Below are positions 52,666-62,800 of a stretch of 64,000 bases of DNA, one piece after another. The notes beneath the pieces are model-generated. The model had not been told where the DNA came from. It was given only the letters and a program-made list of their open reading frames with translations, and did no database searches. Made by a program: the position numbers and the translations under genes. This DNA is from Symsagittifera roscoffensis. Its lineage: Eukaryota > Xenacoelomorpha > Acoela > Convolutidae. How positions within the stretch are numbered: the stretch's first letter is position 1; the number at the start of each line of letters is the position of its first letter. The DNA lies in the NCBI RefSeq assembly GCF_963678635.1, contig NC_087064.1, forward strand, positions 53,460,684 through 53,524,683, given 5' to 3'.

Positions 52666-55650
52666 ACTTAGTTTTGTTATCCGTCGATATGTATCTTCCG
52701 GGCGAATGTTACATGTATGTTTTTATGGCGCTCCTGGGTGTTATTCTTTCATAACATCATGACCGGCGGAACCGTTAACGAGCACTCCGCGCCGAGCGGA
52801 TGCTCACATTAACGCCCTTAATAGTCCTAAACTGCCGGGGCGGAAGGGTAGTTCGGAACGCGGAAGCCTTCCGGATTACCGTGAATAGTTTTTTAACCTA
52901 GTTAAGACCGAAAATTCACGAACCAGGAAGGGTGGGGGGAATCATGAACCCCTCATCCCCTGAGTGGTTTGTGACCAAAAACACTTAAAGATATAAGCAA
53001 AACCAAACAAAAAGTAGTATAGTACCCAAGAAAAACAAAAAAAAACATAAAAAATAACCGGAAAAACCAAAAACAGTAAAAAAGTAAAAAATCAGTAGAA
53101 ATCATCCCCCCAGACAAGATGTGATTCAACCCCCCCGTTTGTTGTTGATAGATATATTGTTGTTACAGGCATTTATATCAGTCAGGATCGTTACGATCAA
53201 TTTTGTAGCCCGTTTGTGAGGCTTGTACTGTAGGGTTATTTGAGCATTTAAGCACGTTAATGATAAATTGCGCTCAATCCGGAAGGGTCAGCTGATTTGC
53301 GCTCAATCCGGAAGGGTCAGCTGATTTGCGCTCAATTCGGAAGGGTCTTGGGTGAAGACCGATCCGGCAAGCAGTTCAAGGAGCAACAAGAAGGGGCTCA
53401 ACGACAACAACAATCGACTGTTGGGTATCGTTAACAAGTTTTGTATCCCTTTTGGTACAAAAAGTAAGATAGTAATCTGTGGGGGGCTCGACAGTGCTGC
53501 ACTGTAGTGACCCTTCACCGAACTGCGAATATCCGAGTTAAGCACCTTAATTTGGATAATAAACAAACCCGGAGGGGTATAGTATTACTAATATTATTAT
53601 TCATATAGCCTATATTAATAGTCACATATCGTTTTTCAGTGAAAAACAACGAAAACAGACCGGTTTTTAGGGTCAAAATAGCGATATTTTGATCCCCCCA
53701 CAAGTCGCGATTTTTGAGATATCGATATTTTTTGAAACGGAAAAAAGCGCTAAGTTAGTGTGTTACATCGTAACTGCACTACTGTAATAAGTAGAACCGG
53801 TTAACTTTAGTTCGGAAGTGGTTGGAACTAGTTTGGTACCAAAAACCAAATTTTCCCAATTTTTGATAGTAAGAAACACTAAAAATTTAGAAAATTTTTT
53901 GAAATTTTTGAGGTAGGACAGTAAAAATAGTTGTTCGGACAACGTCCACTAGTGAATCTACAAGTCTTAAAATCCGCTACCCGAAAGCCTTCCGGGTTGC
54001 AGAGAAATCGAACATAACGTGTTTGATTTGGTGGATTCATCAATCCGGAGGGGTCCAGGTAGCATAGTTTTTCGCAAATTTTTTCTACAATAGCGTTTTA
54101 GATCGGGTCTTTTGCATTGAACTAGAAGAGTATAGGCCTTCTGAGCTCGGATCAATAATTTTTAGGTCGAAAGGACCAGATTTGCGGAAAAAGTTTTGGT
54201 TAATAACTTTGGAACTACTGATCATATCGAGTTGATCTTGGTACCAATAGATCAGAAATTAGCTGAGCTTACTAATAGGATCAGAAATTTTTCGGAAAAG
54301 CGAGCGAGAAAATTTTTTGAGATTGTTTTTAGCAAATTACACAAATCCGGAGGGGTACACCCTTCACGTTTTATAAATTTTTCTGAAAAACCCTTATACC
54401 TCTACCAAAAGTTGATAGCGATTGAACTAAGTAACTTAGGACAGTTCTAGACAAAGAGGGAGGGCTGAAGGCACAAGACAACCATAATACAGTCGAAATT
54501 AGGCGAGTGATAAGACCCTTCACCGTGAGTGTGAATTGTCAAATAAGTGCCTTAACTTCAACCCGGAGGGGTCTAGGAAAGGAACCTATACCCTTCCCAG
54601 TTAATTCAAACAGCATAAAAGCAACGCAGAACGTATCCGGAGGGGTATAAGCTGAAATTAAGAAAACTACGGAAAGCTACTTTGACAGAGCTAAGGGCTC
54701 CCAATCCGGAGGGGTCGAAATTTTTCAAAGTCAGAGGGGTCCGAATCCGGAGGGGTCTACTTTCCACAAAACCGGAAGGGTCTTATAGTTGCTAATTCGG
54801 AGGGGTCCAAATCCGGAGGGGTCCATATTCTGACAGTCCGGAAGGGTCCTATTTGTGCCAATCCGGAGGGGTATTATTTTATTAAGGACTTAGGTAAACG
54901 AAAGAAAGACTAAAAAGCGAGAGGTATTAGGTTATTAATACACAGGCTAGGTATCAGTGACTGCACTGGTAACTTGCCTCTCAAAAAGAACCAGACTAAT
55001 ACAAAACAGGTCCGAACTCGGATATTCGCGACACTAAGTCTAAATTAAAAAGAGCGTGACTCATTGGTGTGGATTGAAACATAATACGTTTTTGGGGAAA
55101 GTGACTGCCCTGAGGATTTTAGTAGGTCTAGCTCGGGCAGTCCGAAGGCAGATAGGTAACACAGTACTCGGTGGGTGCAATAGACGCCCACTTGAGAAAA
55201 TTACTGCCTTCAAAGTTTTGTCTGTTTGGTGCAGCACCAAGCAGGGAAAGCTTTTTCTTTAAAAAGACAGGTTCGACTATTGTACTGCGACCGACTAAGA
55301 GTACAAGACGCATACGTTTTTTTAAAATATACATTCATATTGTGTCAATATATATTTTTGTTTTTGATTTTAAATCAACCTAAACTGTGCTTGATTGGGT
55401 GGTGACTACACTATCTTTTAAATTGACTGATAACATCATATTGTGCTAGTTTCCAGATCTTTGGACCGATAATCGGCTAGTGTGAATAAATTTTATACAA
55501 ACTGTACTCTGACAACATACAGGGATTCGTGGTCACTATTTAATAGAATCTGGTGAAATTTATTGTGTTGTGTCATTATTATTGTTAATAAAACTATAAG
55601 GTCTCTAGCAATTGAGTCAAGAGTAGGCATAGGAAAGTGACAAATAAAGA
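52666..55650 (+). promoter_or_regulatory. Long 5' leader of the right Ty3/gypsy element
   Basis: No ORF of note lies in these 3 kb before the gag start. It has A-rich tracts (53030-53100), two C runs (53106 and 53132), the motif array listed separately, and two clear hairpins (GTGGGTG/CGCCCAC, 55170-55192; TTGGTGC/GCACCAA around 55230). No primer binding site can be named with confidence, so the LTR-leader boundary is open. Retroviral leaders hold packaging and start signals; this one is unusually long. Confidence 0.5.
53276..54872 (+). promoter_or_regulatory. Array of AATCCGGAGGGGTC motifs
   Basis: Forward copies start at 53276, 53305, 53334, 53567, 54042, 54343, 54561, 54634, 54702, 54743, 54770, 54794, 54810, 54836 and 54859, the last six within 130 bases. 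The core is TCCGG(A)(A/G)GGGT. Inverted forms (ACCCTTCCGGATT, GCCTTCCGG) lie near 51339, 51857, 52177, 52865 and 53985. Spacers are unrelated, so this is not a simple tandem repeat but a repeated site, as expected for a protein- or RNA-binding element. Confidence 0.85.
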
Positions 55651-58600
55651 ATGAGTTTAGACAACTCAAGGATACCAAAACGAGGTAATAGCTCTAGGAA
55701 ATTCATACCTGAAAAGCAAAGAAAAACGATGACCGATCCTTTTGTGGATTGGATCAAGCGAACCCGGTCCGATAAAGAGGGGACGGTTTCAGGCAGAATG
55801 GTTGAAACGAGAAGTCAAAAGACCTCAGAAGAGCGAAGAGAACTGTTAGAAGTGGAGGTCAATACGGACCATACCATGAACGACAACCAGGGAGTAAATG
55901 GACTGGAAGGGAGAGGCAGAAGGCTGGCGAGTGAATCTACTCCGGTAGAACAAGGCCATGATTTTGCCACTTCCACCGGGACGTTGGATCGAGAGGAGAT
56001 GTCGGAACTGTCCGACATCTCAACTGAAGTAACGGCAACTAGAAGATCTCCGACAGACAACACTATGATGGCAAGCGGAACTGGAAAACAAACAACCTCA
56101 TCATCGTTCTCAGAAAGAATGAAGAACACCTTCGGAAACATCTTTCCATTCAGCATGGGAGGAGGAGCAGGAAACGATGGGGAGTCCCAGGAGGAAGAGG
56201 ATGAAGAGGAGCAAGGGGACTTTGGATCTCAAGTCAGCCTCAATAGTTCGATCCAGGAGAGTGAGGCACACGTCGGAAGAGAGACTGGAACCATGGACAA
56301 ATTTGGTGTAGTGACAACGATAAGTAAGGAGGCAAACACACCGGGCCAGTCAAAGGACTTCGCGTTTAGGACAAGTTCGGAGCCACAACCTGAAGAGAGT
56401 AGAACCAGAGGGCTCGGCAATGCGTTAATGCATCCTGAAATAAATAATGAAAAGACGTTGAAGCACAGAGTCAAGGCCCGGATCTCGACAAGCACGAAGT
56501 TACCTGGCTCCGACAGGGTTACACCGCCACTAGTGACGCCACTCGTGGATAACGGGGCAGCACTAGAAGAAGCCTTAAACAACATAGTGGGCAGTTTAGG
56601 AGAACAAAATGAACAGATGTCGATAAGGATGAGTGAACTAGAAAGAGCAGTTCACATTGAAAGAGAAAGTCTGCGGGAAGAAATAAACCGCAACAGACAA
56701 GAAGTTGACAGAAGCGAAAAACGCTTGAAAGAAAGAACGGACGAACATATGACGAGGAACTTGTCGCGAATGACAAGAGAAGCGGAACAGAGGGAGTTAC
56801 GCTTAAGAGCCGACATGGAGAAGTTAAGAATTCAGCAAGAGCAGTCTCTTGGGTCTCTTGACACAAAGATAGACGCGATGATGGAGAGGCGAACGCAGGC
56901 TATCATGGATAGGTTGGACGGGCTACTAAGCAGCAAGAGTGGACCAAAAGAAGGAGAGCCGAACTCGGGAGGTCCCAGCAGGGAACCGAGGGTGAACTTC
57001 AATGAACATCAAAGGAGGAAGACAAATGGATCCACTAGAGGCAGGGGCAGTTCATCAGGCTATGCCACAAGGGGTAATACAGCATGGGGCCCGAACAGTA
57101 GAGCGAGTTCAACGGGGAACAGACAAACCTCGAACGAACGACCAACGCAAAGCACACATGCGACTGGGAGAAGCGATTCTGGCAACATGGGGCATACAAG
57201 CCCGAGGAGGAGTCACATGGGCCAAGCGGGAAACGCTCAAGGTGATTCGGATTGCAGGGATGCACCGCACACAGAGCCTTCGACAAGGTGTGAGGACACT
57301 CAAGCGGGACTCTCAAGGGATGCTACGGCAATGGCCACAGCATTTGAACCCCTGAACAGGTCTTTGGAGACATTCCTGACGCGGTTATCTAGAACCAATG
57401 AACGCAGTGAAAAGTCCAGAAGAGTCTTTAAGAAACCAAGATGCTACAAAGACGAATCTGATGGCTGTATTGATACCTGGATAGAGGTAATGAAGCTGCA
57501 TTTCGAGGAAGAAGACTTGTCTGAGAGACAGGAATGCAGCGCGCTCACCAGCAACTTAGAAGGGACAGCCCTGAACTGTGTCATGGCCAAGAAACAGTAT
57601 CAACGTGACACTGCTGAGAAAATCTTCGAAATCTTATTAAACCGTTTCGGATCAGGGGTGCAGGGGCACCAGGCGATGATGCGCTTCGAGAAACGGAGGC
57701 AACGAGAAGATGAAACAATAGACAAGTTTCTCGATGATTTGGAAATGCTGAGAAGACGCAGCCAACCGGATGAGTCAAACCGAAGGATGAACCTGGCCGT
57801 AGCCTCAAAATTCATCGATGGTGTGAAAAATGATGAACTTCGTACGATGCTAGCAACGCATTACACACCACTATCAACTAATGCGCCAACACCGGAGGAG
57901 TTGAGGCTCAAATCAAAAGAGTATCTTTTGTTGAAACCTCCTTCGAGATCTGGATATTACAAGAACAATTATGGCAATTTTAACAACGGACCAGCTAACC
58001 AAGGGAACAATTGGTACAAACCGAGGGATGATATGGACAAGAGACGTTCTTGTGCTAATTGCAGTTCAACAGACCATCATGTGTCAGCATGCCCAGCTTA
58101 CAAGCAAGGCATGAAAGCAATAGGCTTTAGCCTCGAGGACGAAGATGCGTCAGAGTTGGACCATGAGGATTTCATGAGAGGAGTAATTGCGAAATTCGGC
58201 CCGAGGTGTTTCTTTTGCAACTTGGAAGGTCATTTTAAATCAGATTGTCCGCAATTCTGGGATGCAGTGGCAGACATCAAGCATCCAAGGCATGAAGAAG
58301 CTTTGTCAGGAGTGAAAGCAAGCAAGGCTCGACTCTTGAGCGAAGCAGAGGCACGCAGGAAGGACAAACCTCAAGAGCTGGCGGCAAAGAAAATGCAAGC
58401 GGTAACAGAAGAAGCACGTGAACCGGAACCAGCAACTGCGGCCGATGACTTCAAGATCGATTATAAGGCAGCCGCAAAGGATGCTCTAAATAGAGTACAG
58501 CAGGAATTGGTGACGAAAGAGATCGAACAAAAAGTGAAACTTGAACTGGAAAATGAAAAGCTTCAGGAGCAACTGAATACCTTCGAGGCAACGGAGTTCG

Positions 58601-59823
58601 AGGAGACGAAAACACCAAGCAGTTTAGATATGAAACTTAAAGTGATCTCCGGTAAGAGGTTCGGCATGGCGCCGCAAGGAAAGAAGATACAGTCGATAAT
58701 CTCAGTGGCTGGACACCAGGTAATAAGAAATTTGAGTGAACCATCAGAGTTCACTTTAATGCATTTGGACACATATGCAGATTATCTGAGGCAGGTGGAG
58801 CCACGCACTGAGTCGAGAGCTGTGCGAGCACTACTAACGACGGGTGGCCCTCGCATGAAGAAACTTCATGGACGCTACTTGGAGGTCTATGGGCCGTATC
58901 AAATAATGCTGAACGTGGATGGAATCAGCATCTACACCAGGACTTACATAACAACAGATGATGACCAAATGGGGCAGATCTATTTGGGTGAAGAGGAACT
59001 CAAAGTCCGCAGGATAGGCCATGACGCCATGATGGAACAAGACGCGGTACATATTGGATATGAAGCAGATGTGACAGCACACCTGCTTGACACCAACGGA
59101 ACAAAAATCGGAGTCACAGGGCTTCTGGACACAGGCGCGGTGGTGAGTGTGATGCCGATAAAAACCTGGGAGAGAATGGGCTTCACGCGGGAAGACTTGA
59201 TTCCTACGAATCTCCGACTAGCCGCTGCAAATCGAGGAGCTATCTACGTAGCCGGAAGAACACCGGTGACGGTCCTTCACATGGGAGGACGGAACCTTTG
59301 GATGAGCTTCTTGGTGGTAGAGAATCTGGACGACGCCGACCAATTCATCTTGGGCAGAGATTTTGTCAGGAACTTTGACGTGATGATTGACTTGAACAAC
59401 GGTCTAATACGGATTAGAAACCCGGACCGAAAGTATGTTAAGAGACCAATTAATAGGATAATAACAGATGAAAATAAGGTACCAGTTTTTTTGGATAGAA
59501 AAGTAAAGTTACAACCAGGACAAGCTGTAGTAGCAATTTTTAGAATGAGAAATTTAAATTCGTTAAGTGATAGCAAACAGGTTTGCTTAGTACCGAATCC
59601 AAATAGTCAGAGTTCGGTGATTTTAGGCCGGAGCTTCTCGGTAACGCGAAACGGACTGTGCGTCAGTGTGTTGTTGAACACACTGGACACCACGGTTTCA
59701 ATCCAGCGTGGAAAGAAGCTTGGTTACGCATTGCCGATGAGGACCGACTATGAAGAGACACAAAACTTGAAGAAATATAGTGTGAAAGACTGTCCTTATC
59801 ATGCAAATAAAGATAAAATCTGA
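55651..59823 (+). CDS. Gag-protease polyprotein of a Ty3/gypsy element
   Basis: 1390 residues. The first 300 or so are low-complexity and acidic; residues about 305-435 form a coiled coil (repeated E, R and Q heptads); a Gly/Ser/Arg-rich linker follows. Bases about 57430-57960 encode the capsid-like retrotransposon gag domain (IDTWIEVMKLHFEEED to FIDGVKNDELRTML). Two CCHC-type knuckles are CANCSSTDHHVSACP (about 58050) and CFFCNLEGHFKSDCP (about 58207), which would bind the element's RNA. An aspartic protease has LLDTGAVVSVMP (active-site D-T-G near 59128) and ends FILGRDFVRNFDV. Gag builds the particle and protease cuts the polyprotein. The length is large for a Ty3/gypsy gag. The ORF ends at UGA, with pol continuing in the same frame. 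The ATG at 55651 is the first long-frame Met. Confidence 0.92.
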   Translation: MSLDNSRIPKRGNSSRKFIPEKQRKTMTDPFVDWIKRTRSDKEGTVSGRMVETRSQKTSEERRELLEVEVNTDHTMNDNQGVNGLEGRGRRLASESTPVEQGHDFATSTGTLDREEMSELSDISTEVTATRRSPTDNTMMASGTGKQTTSSSFSERMKNTFGNIFPFSMGGGAGNDGESQEEEDEEEQGDFGSQVSLNSSIQESEAHVGRETGTMDKFGVVTTISKEANTPGQSKDFAFRTSSEPQPEESRTRGLGNALMHPEINNEKTLKHRVKARISTSTKLPGSDRVTPPLVTPLVDNGAALEEALNNIVGSLGEQNEQMSIRMSELERAVHIERESLREEINRNRQEVDRSEKRLKERTDEHMTRNLSRMTREAEQRELRLRADMEKLRIQQEQSLGSLDTKIDAMMERRTQAIMDRLDGLLSSKSGPKEGEPNSGGPSREPRVNFNEHQRRKTNGSTRGRGSSSGYATRGNTAWGPNSRASSTGNRQTSNERPTQSTHATGRSDSGNMGHTSPRRSHMGQAGNAQGDSDCRDAPHTEPSTRCEDTQAGLSRDATAMATAFEPLNRSLETFLTRLSRTNERSEKSRRVFKKPRCYKDESDGCIDTWIEVMKLHFEEEDLSERQECSALTSNLEGTALNCVMAKKQYQRDTAEKIFEILLNRFGSGVQGHQAMMRFEKRRQREDETIDKFLDDLEMLRRRSQPDESNRRMNLAVASKFIDGVKNDELRTMLATHYTPLSTNAPTPEELRLKSKEYLLLKPPSRSGYYKNNYGNFNNGPANQGNNWYKPRDDMDKRRSCANCSSTDHHVSACPAYKQGMKAIGFSLEDEDASELDHEDFMRGVIAKFGPRCFFCNLEGHFKSDCPQFWDAVADIKHPRHEEALSGVKASKARLLSEAEARRKDKPQELAAKKMQAVTEEAREPEPATAADDFKIDYKAAAKDALNRVQQELVTKEIEQKVKLELENEKLQEQLNTFEATEFEETKTPSSLDMKLKVISGKRFGMAPQGKKIQSIISVAGHQVIRNLSEPSEFTLMHLDTYADYLRQVEPRTESRAVRALLTTGGPRMKKLHGRYLEVYGPYQIMLNVDGISIYTRTYITTDDDQMGQIYLGEEELKVRRIGHDAMMEQDAVHIGYEADVTAHLLDTNGTKIGVTGLLDTGAVVSVMPIKTWERMGFTREDLIPTNLRLAAANRGAIYVAGRTPVTVLHMGGRNLWMSFLVVENLDDADQFILGRDFVRNFDVMIDLNNGLIRIRNPDRKYVKRPINRIITDENKVPVFLDRKVKLQPGQAVVAIFRMRNLNSLSDSKQVCLVPNPNSQSSVILGRSFSVTRNGLCVSVLLNTLDTTVSIQRGKKLGYALPMRTDYEETQNLKKYSVKDCPYHANKDKI
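59821..59823 (+). other. In-frame UGA between gag-pro and pol
   Basis: The codons AAA ATC TGA AAG AGA lie in one continuous frame: no frameshift is needed to pass from protease to RT. Read-through at this single stop would make Gag-Pol, as known for gammaretroviruses. An alternative is internal initiation at the ATG 59866. Confidence 0.7.
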
Positions 59824-62800
59824 AAGAGAATTAATGAATTAAAATCTATTCGTAAATTGTTTTCAATGAAATCCGAAACGGACGACGGCTTATCAAGCTG
59901 CTCGAATTTTCCGGAACGCCCCTCGTTATATGAACTAGATTCTGACAAACCGGTTTTGCCAGAAATAGAACATTTAAAAGGAAAAATAGGTGAGGGAGAT
60001 TTTGAAAAATTGCGGGACCTCCTAGATCGGAACGCCGAAGTATTTTCAAAACATAAGGCGGACATCGGTTGCTGTAATTTCGTCGAACACGAAATCGAAC
60101 TAGAAGAGGGCGCCGTTCCCCATAGGGAAGGCGCAAGGCGAATGACGCCACATAAATCGGAAGCGTGCCGAGCGGAAATAGAAATGTTGCTTGAATACGA
60201 CATGATAGAACCCTCGAAATCACCATGGGCTTGCGGAGTAGTAATGGCGAAAAAGAAAGGGGGGCAGCTTAGATTTTGTTGCGACTTTCGTTACTTGAAC
60301 GCGGTAACGATTAAAGATGCGTACCCGATACCACGAATAGACGAGAGCCTATCCAAACTTGGTGATGCAAAGTTCTTCACCACATTGGACTTGGGTTCTG
60401 CCTTCTGGCAGGTTCCTCTGCGAAAGAAGGACAGGGAGAAAACCGGATTCGCGTGCGAATTGGGGTTGTACCAGTGGAAGAGGATGCCCTTCGGCTTGTG
60501 CAATGCAACAGCAACCTTTCAAAGGCTGATGGCTCAGGCTTTGACAGGAGTGACCAAAAAGTACGGGAATCTCTTGATGTGCTACGTGGATGACGTAGTC
60601 ATAGCGACACCAACCCTGGAGGATCACATTGATCGACTCGATGAGGTCTTCGGATGTATGAAAAAAGCAGGCTTGAAATGCAAACCATCGAAATGTGAAA
60701 TCCTTAGGGATTCGATCAAGTACCTGGGAAGAATGGTGTACCGGCATGGTGTGAGGCCAGATCCGGAAGCAGTAGAGGCTGTGCTGACATGGAAAGCTCC
60801 TAGAACGGACACACAGCTCATGAGCTTCCTAGGGTTTGCCAATTACTACCGAGAATTCATAAAAGGATACGCGGACAAGGTGTACCCGATGCAGAAGCTG
60901 ATGCGCAACAAAGGGAAAAAGTTCGAATGGAACGATGAGGCACAAGTTGCTTTCGAGAACATAAAGCGGGAACTGTGCGAAGCGCCAGTGCTGGGCATGC
61001 CTACAGAAAAGGGCATGTATGTTCTTGACACAGACGCATCGGTGGTGGCCATCTCAGGAATATTGCATCAAGAGCAAGAATGGAACGGAAGAATAGTCCT
61101 CCGTCCCATTGCATACGGCAGCAAGGTCTTGAGTGACACAGAGATGAAATATGGCGCACCGAAAGCAGAAATGTTTGCAGTAGTCACCTTCGTGGAAAAG
61201 TACCGTGCATACTTGGGGAGCGCTCCCTTCAAGTTACGCGTGGACAACAGAGCGTTATCCTGGTTGAAGACCTACTCGATGGATCAGAGTTATATTGGTA
61301 GATGGATAGTCAGATTGGATGGCTACCATATGATAATCGAACATAGGATGCGTGATAAACATCAGAATGCTGACAGTCTCAGCAAGAAAACTGAGTTCTA
61401 TGAAAGATTGGAGCAGAAGCAGGCCAATCAGGCGGAAGTAAAGGAGGGATTCTCGTTTCTGGACAAAGAAACTTATGAAGCGCTTCCCTTAACGAGATGG
61501 TTGGATAAGTCTGGACATCCAATTCCAGGGCATCCTGAGTTACCTGTAGAGAAAGCAGCTGAGATAAAGATCCTGTCCAAGGAGGATCCAGTCCCCTTAG
61601 ATTTGTTGCTGCGCTCGAACCTGGTCCAGCAAGAACTCTCTCGCATGAATATAAACAGCCTCTCATTATTGGATAAAACGGTGCAAGTCACACCACAAGT
61701 AATGCGGATGCTGGGTGGATTGTTAGAAAGAGAAGTGACCAGAGATGACCCCGAGTGGACAGCAGCAGTGGCATCGCTAACAGTCAGTAAGAAAGTGAAG
61801 ATCATGCCGTCCAGACAACAGCACGAAGAGAACAAGAGGGATTGTAGGACAATAGTTCAGCAACTAGTATCCTCAATACCCCAAGAGATTTTAACCAGTA
61901 CTTCTTACGGACGGAAAGAACAGGGGAGCAGCAAGCGAAAGAAAACCGTCACCTTTGTAGACCGGGAAAAAGAGGGTGAAGAGGTAGAACAAAATCTGCT
62001 GCAAGACTATTTGTCCGGGGAGAAGGATGAGGAGAAAAACCAGCAATCACAAGATCAACACCCGGGACAAGTGAATTTGTCCGGGGAGTCCGAGATAGAC
62101 GAGAAAATTCCTGATGAGAAACAGGACCTAGAGAACAAAGTTTTGTCCGGGGAGTTCAGATGGATGCGAAGGAAATACGGACATGATCTGGAGGAGCGTG
62201 CAGTCTCCAGCACAACACCTTCGACGGATGATAAGTCAGAAAGCTCGAGAATGAACACCTATTCAGACAGGGATTCGACCTCGGGATCAGAACTGTCAGA
62301 ACTGGCGATACACACGATACTAGTGGAAACTCGGGCGAGAAACCTGGACAGAGAGGTGTACCAGGATCCTGACAGTGATCGCTACCTAATACCAAGCGAA
62401 AGAGTCTTTGACAACGCAGCGGATGACTTAGAAACGATAGCGGTATCGAAACGTTCGATAAGCCTGTTGCCGCAGAAAGAGGTAGTCAGGACTGATCTTC
62501 AGCCGTTTCAACAAGAAACACAACCGTTGGCGAAGATTTGGTGCGTTAAGATGGAAGAAGACACACATCAGCCCAACGAGCTGAACAGTCAGATGAGAGT
62601 CATGAAGACGTACTTGAAGGCGAGATACAGACTCTCGGACCTTCTAAGGGCGCAGAGAAATGATCGCATGACAAGCAACCTAAAAAGGTGGATAGAAAAC
62701 GGTGCACCTGACAAAGGTGACCTGGAAGAAGACAGCTATAGGATCCTGAGACAATACTTCATGCAGAAGGAGGGGAGATTATATCTGAACAAGGACGGGA

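Noticed and set aside
53276-54872. CRISPR-like array
   Set aside because: The repeats are only 11-14 bases, spacers vary from a few bases to hundreds, copies occur in both orientations, and the genome is eukaryotic.
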